Below, piece by piece: positions 60,911 to 64,000 of a stretch of DNA of 64,000 nucleotides. The stretch comes from Flammeovirgaceae bacterium SG7u.111. GTDB lineage: Bacteria; Bacteroidota; Bacteroidia; Cytophagales; Flammeovirgaceae. The stretch's first letter is position 1. Every line of letters begins with the position of its first letter. Under the pieces are notes generated by a model. It searched no databases, was not told where the DNA came from, and was given only the letters and a program-made list of their open reading frames with translations. The translations under genes were made by a program, and so were the position numbers. The stretch lies in NCBI GenBank assembly GCA_034044135.1, contig CP139021.1, positions 671,635 through 735,634 on the forward strand. The letters run 5' to 3'.

Positions 60911-63337
60911 CTACTCATATCTCAGCGATTTTGTTGGGTTAGAAAAAGCTGCACGCAAGGCTTGGGAAATTACCGAGAGTAGGGCAATGAGCAGGATAAG
61001 GATGCCTGGGAAGGCAAAAAGCCACCAGCTCATGGGTGTTTTGTAGGCAAATTCTTGTAGCCATTGGTTCATTAGAAAATAAGAGATGGGTGCGCCGAGC
61101 ACGAAGCCTATCCCCACAAGCTGGGTAAAATCTTTGGAGAGCAGAAGCAGGATATTGGGAATAGAAGCTCCCAATATTTTCCTTATCCCTATTTCTTTGG
61201 TACGCTGCAAGGTGGTGAAGGATGCTAGTCCAAATAGTCCCATACAGGCTATAAGTAAGGCGAGGGAAGAAAAGACCAAGAATACTTTTCCAAATAGAAT
61301 ATCACTTGCGTAATTTTTATTGAAATGCTCGTCGAGGAAAAAGTACTCAAAGGGTTTTTCGGGGAAATAAGATTTCCACAGGTTTTCTACACTGGAAATG
61401 GTGTTGCCGAGCTCCGAAGTGCTTACTTTCAGCGAGTAGTAACGGTGATAATCGCCTGTCATACGGAAAATCAGCGGCTCAAAATCGTGCTGTAACGAAC
61501 TTTGGTGATAATTTTTGAGTACGCCAACTATTTGGAATGTATCGCCCCAAAAGTAGAGCTGTTCGCCCATCATTTCATTGTAATCCTCAAAACCCAAATA
61601 TTTTGCCCCCGCTTCGTTGAAAAGGACTGCATCATTATCGTTCGGAAATTCTTCCGAGAAACTTCTGCCTTCGGCTAGCTCCAGCCCAAATACCTCTACA
61701 AAATCATAATCTACAGCCATTACCCTATATTGGCGACTTTCTTTTTCATCTTCCGAAACCAAACGGATACCTCCTGCATTCCAACCTGGCGAGCGCCCTG
61801 GCACTTCGCTCGAAAAGGTCACTCCCGATATTTTTGGGTTCGTCTGCAATTCTCGTTTATAAGCTTCAGCTCTTGAGAGGTAAGTGGAGTCGCCCCAAAT
61901 CATGGGGACGTCTAGCACCAAGGTTTGCTCAATATCAACTCCCAAATTTTGCGACTGCATGTATTGAATTTGCTGGTAGACCACCGCTGTACCCACCATC
62001 AGTACTACGGAAGCAGCAAATTGGAAAACGACTAGCCCTTTGCGGAGCATAATCCCATGGCGTGAATTCCTCATTTTTCCCTTGAGCACCACCACAGGTT
62101 TAAAAGCTGACAGTACAAAAGAAGGGTACATCCCTGCAATGGCGGTTCCTAATATGAACATGGAAATAAGAGTGATCCAAAAGTTAGGCTCGTAAAAGAG
62201 TGAGTAGCCCAATTCCCTGCCAATAAGCTCGCTAAAAAAAGGTAAGGCGAGTATGACCATGATTCCAGCCAGCAAAATAGCTAGACCATTGGTCAGGGCC
62301 GTTTCCATCATAAATTGATAGACTAAATGCTTTTTATCAGAACCCATTACCTTTCGCACCCCAACTTCCCTAGCTCGGTCTATGGAGCGGGCGGTGGAGA
62401 GGTTGATGTAGTTTATCCAGGCAATGACGATTACAAAAAAGGAGATAATAAGAAGAAAATACACCGTATTCCCATTGCCTCCAGGCTCAAACTCGCCAAT
62501 AAAATCTGAATATAGGTGGATGCTTTCGAGTGGTTGCAAATAGAAAGAAACCGAATGATTGTATTCACCCCAGTTTTCCTTGTTGTGTTCGTTGGCAGCT
62601 TTGGTTAGTTTTTCCTCTACCTCAGCAGCATTTTCACCAGGGTTGAGCTTTACATAGTTGTAGAAACCGTCCCAGTCCCAAGCATTTTCCGCACCTTCAC
62701 CGTTCCAGTCTACCACGGTTGCATAAGAAAAGATCATTTCCCCCTTAAAATGACTATTTTCTGGAAAATCTGGGTAGATGCCCGACACGGTAAACTTATT
62801 GTTCCTATTTAGTGCCATGGTCTTGCCAATCGGGTCTTCCTCCCCAAAATACTTTTTGGCGGTTTTCTCTGAAATGATGATAAAATAAGGGTCTTTCAGT
62901 GCTGTGGCAGTATCTCCGTGTAAGAGGTTGATAGAAAAAACATCGAAAACAGAAGGTGTGGCAGCATATATCCGTTCTTCTTTTAAACGCTTTTCTTGAC
63001 CACTGGCATTCACATAACTCATGATACCGTTGGAGCGGCGCAGCCTTACAAATTCTTCAACTTCTGGAAAATTGTCCTTGGCAAACTGCCCCACGGCGGC
63101 GCAGCCCGAAACCCATTGGGTAGAAAGCTCCCCCTTGTCGTAGCGGTCTTGCCTTACCCTATAAATGTTTTCCTTGTTGGGAAAAAAGTTGTCGTAGCTC
63201 AGCTCAAAGCTTACGTACTGAAGGATTAGCAGGCAGACAGCCATACCAGTGGCTAGCCCTAAAATATTGATAAGCGAATAACCAAAGCGTTTTTTGAGGT
63301 TACGATAAGCAGTGGTCAAGTAATTACGGAACATCAT
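60911..63337 (-). CDS. FtsX/MacB-type ABC transporter permease
   Basis: An 808-residue permease with two copies of the FtsX/MacB arrangement: helix (LINILGLATGMAVCLLILQ), large periplasmic domain to about 280, three helices, a second helix near 430 with another periplasmic domain, and three closing helices. The motif EVGVRKVMGS in the first half and EIGIRKILGA in the second are the family loops that meet the ATPase. These export or sense peptides and lipoproteins. The ATPase subunit is not in the window; the family normally pairs with one. Confidence 0.9.
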   Translation of the reverse strand: MMFRNYLTTAYRNLKKRFGYSLINILGLATGMAVCLLILQYVSFELSYDNFFPNKENIYRVRQDRYDKGELSTQWVSGCAAVGQFAKDNFPEVEEFVRLRRSNGIMSYVNASGQEKRLKEERIYAATPSVFDVFSINLLHGDTATALKDPYFIIISEKTAKKYFGEEDPIGKTMALNRNNKFTVSGIYPDFPENSHFKGEMIFSYATVVDWNGEGAENAWDWDGFYNYVKLNPGENAAEVEEKLTKAANEHNKENWGEYNHSVSFYLQPLESIHLYSDFIGEFEPGGNGNTVYFLLIISFFVIVIAWINYINLSTARSIDRAREVGVRKVMGSDKKHLVYQFMMETALTNGLAILLAGIMVILALPFFSELIGRELGYSLFYEPNFWITLISMFILGTAIAGMYPSFVLSAFKPVVVLKGKMRNSRHGIMLRKGLVVFQFAASVVLMVGTAVVYQQIQYMQSQNLGVDIEQTLVLDVPMIWGDSTYLSRAEAYKRELQTNPKISGVTFSSEVPGRSPGWNAGGIRLVSEDEKESRQYRVMAVDYDFVEVFGLELAEGRSFSEEFPNDNDAVLFNEAGAKYLGFEDYNEMMGEQLYFWGDTFQIVGVLKNYHQSSLQHDFEPLIFRMTGDYHRYYSLKVSTSELGNTISSVENLWKSYFPEKPFEYFFLDEHFNKNYASDILFGKVFLVFSSLALLIACMGLFGLASFTTLQRTKEIGIRKILGASIPNILLLLSKDFTQLVGIGFVLGAPISYFLMNQWLQEFAYKTPMSWWLFAFPGILILLIALLSVISQALRAAFSNPTKSLRYE

Positions 63338-63933
63338 GTGTGCAGAGGGGTTGAAATAAACGATACTACAAGTTAGCAGTTACAGCTTCTAAACCATGTA
63401 CTCTTGAACTAGCGGATGGTTACATCAGATGAGTGGTTATTTTTTTGGGTAGAGAATTTGAATTTTAAAGATATCTCTTCCTTTCTAGCATCTGGCAAGG
63501 GAAAGTAAGCGTTGCTATATTAGAGAATGGAAGGAAATAAGGTGGCTTAGAAACGGCAGGTATTTGAGGTTTGTATTGTAAAGCGTTTAGAGCAAACCTT
63601 CTTTATCAAGATTTTGTATTCAACTAAAAACCTTTTATCCTTGCAGTCAGAATGAACCTGCATTTACTACTAAAGTGAGAATATTTAATTGCCTCTACTT
63701 CAAGAACTACTCACAAACCAGCCTACCAAATCACTAGTATTTTAAAATGAAAAGTAATGCTTGATTAGCATCCAAATATGATGTTTTGGACAAAGGGCTA
63801 TATACTGTTCAATCGCAAATACACTACTACCACACCTACTGTATGAACTACCAATGGTTTCTTTTCCTATCAGAAAAGAACAAGGAAGAGGTATGCCAAT
63901 TGATTAAAAAATTATGAAGATAAACTGAAAACT
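63338..63933. other. Gene-poor spacer upstream of the last, partial gene
   Basis: About 600 AT-rich bases. No frame is supported; a 24-codon plus-strand frame at 63844 (MNYQWFLFLSEKNKEE) is too short to call. Promoters for the flanking divergent genes must lie here, but I see no exact -7 box. Confidence 0.35.
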
Positions 63934-64000
63934 ATGCTCAAAAGAACACTGATCTTTTTTGTGCTGATTTTGCTGTTGATGGAAAAAAAAGCGGTTTCCC
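63934..64000 (+). CDS. Exported protein, 3' end outside window
   Basis: The ATG at 63934 begins MLKRTLIFFVLILLLMEKKA, a basic start plus hydrophobic core. It is a likely signal peptide, and the frame is open to the window edge. Nothing about function can be read from 22 residues. Confidence 0.5.
   Translation, partial: MLKRTLIFFVLILLLMEKKAVS

Noticed and set aside
63680..63700. Shared 15-mer TATTTAATTGCCTCT with the element at 5021-5147
   Set aside because: Only this short stretch matches; the stems of the palindrome are absent here, so it is probably coincidence.
1..64000. tRNA, rRNA, CRISPR or prophage signatures
   Set aside because: I found no tRNA-like cloverleaf, rRNA-like block, regular spaced repeats, integrase or phage structural gene.

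Overview
The window is a stretch of a Bacteroidota chromosome, most likely a gliding member of the Cytophagales. The evidence is the gldKLMN type IX secretion/gliding cluster next to a PorP/SprF gene, the LpxC-FabZ fusion, many lipoproteins and outer-membrane barrels, AT-rich spacers, and -7 boxes of the Bacteroidota form TAnnTTTG. No tRNA, rRNA or CRISPR array was seen. This is read from sequence and memory of protein families; no search was run.

Layout. 1-7.3 kb: the 3' part of an outer-membrane barrel gene, an HD phosphohydrolase, then the lipid A genes lpxD, lpxC-fabZ and lpxA, an ABC ATPase and a small lipoprotein. 7.3-11.3 kb (minus): pyrR-pyrB, a response regulator fused to an adenylate cyclase, and a DUF2807-type lipoprotein. 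11.5-15.5 kb (plus): a membrane protein, an HD hydrolase and two alpha/beta hydrolases. 15.5-25.3 kb (mostly minus): transglutaminase, exonuclease/GIY-YIG fusion, RNase HI, a short AraC-type regulator, a DUF1304 protein, a glycogen-debranching enzyme with a GT4 glycosyltransferase, and Hsp20. 25.8-30.6 kb: a 1168-residue SprA-like surface protein and a second envelope protein. 30.7-33.2 kb (minus): VOC protein, hemC and miaA, with degenerate heptamer repeats in both spacers. 33.3-39.7 kb (plus): coaX, a barrel and a TPR protein, then lptC, a small membrane protein and an MsbA-like exporter.

39.7-42.1 kb: a C5 DNA methyltransferase divergent from a protein with two phospholipase-D-type motifs, a possible undescribed restriction-modification pair. 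42.2-45 kb: SRPBCC protein, Tat-exported GH5 enzyme and DUF1080 lipoprotein. 45.2-55 kb: an Omp85-type barrel, a DUF4271 protein, a HemD-like protein, PorP/SprF and gldK-L-M-N. The gldN gene carries an unusual in-frame Gly/Asp/Trp repeat. 55.3-57.3 kb: glpX behind a 19-bp inverted repeat, and an esterase. 57.3-58.2 kb: a complete IS5-family element with a TTA target duplication, beside a frameshifted histidine-kinase relic. 58.8-63.3 kb (minus): a MoxR/ChlI-type ATPase, a small membrane protein and an FtsX/MacB permease. The window ends in the first codons of another exported protein.

The window is mainly an envelope-building region: lipid A synthesis, LPS export, barrel assembly and type IX secretion. 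Several spacers hold long palindromes that the genes do not explain. They lie at 5.0, 8.4, 19.9, 25.6, 37.7, 55.1 and 55.3 kb.
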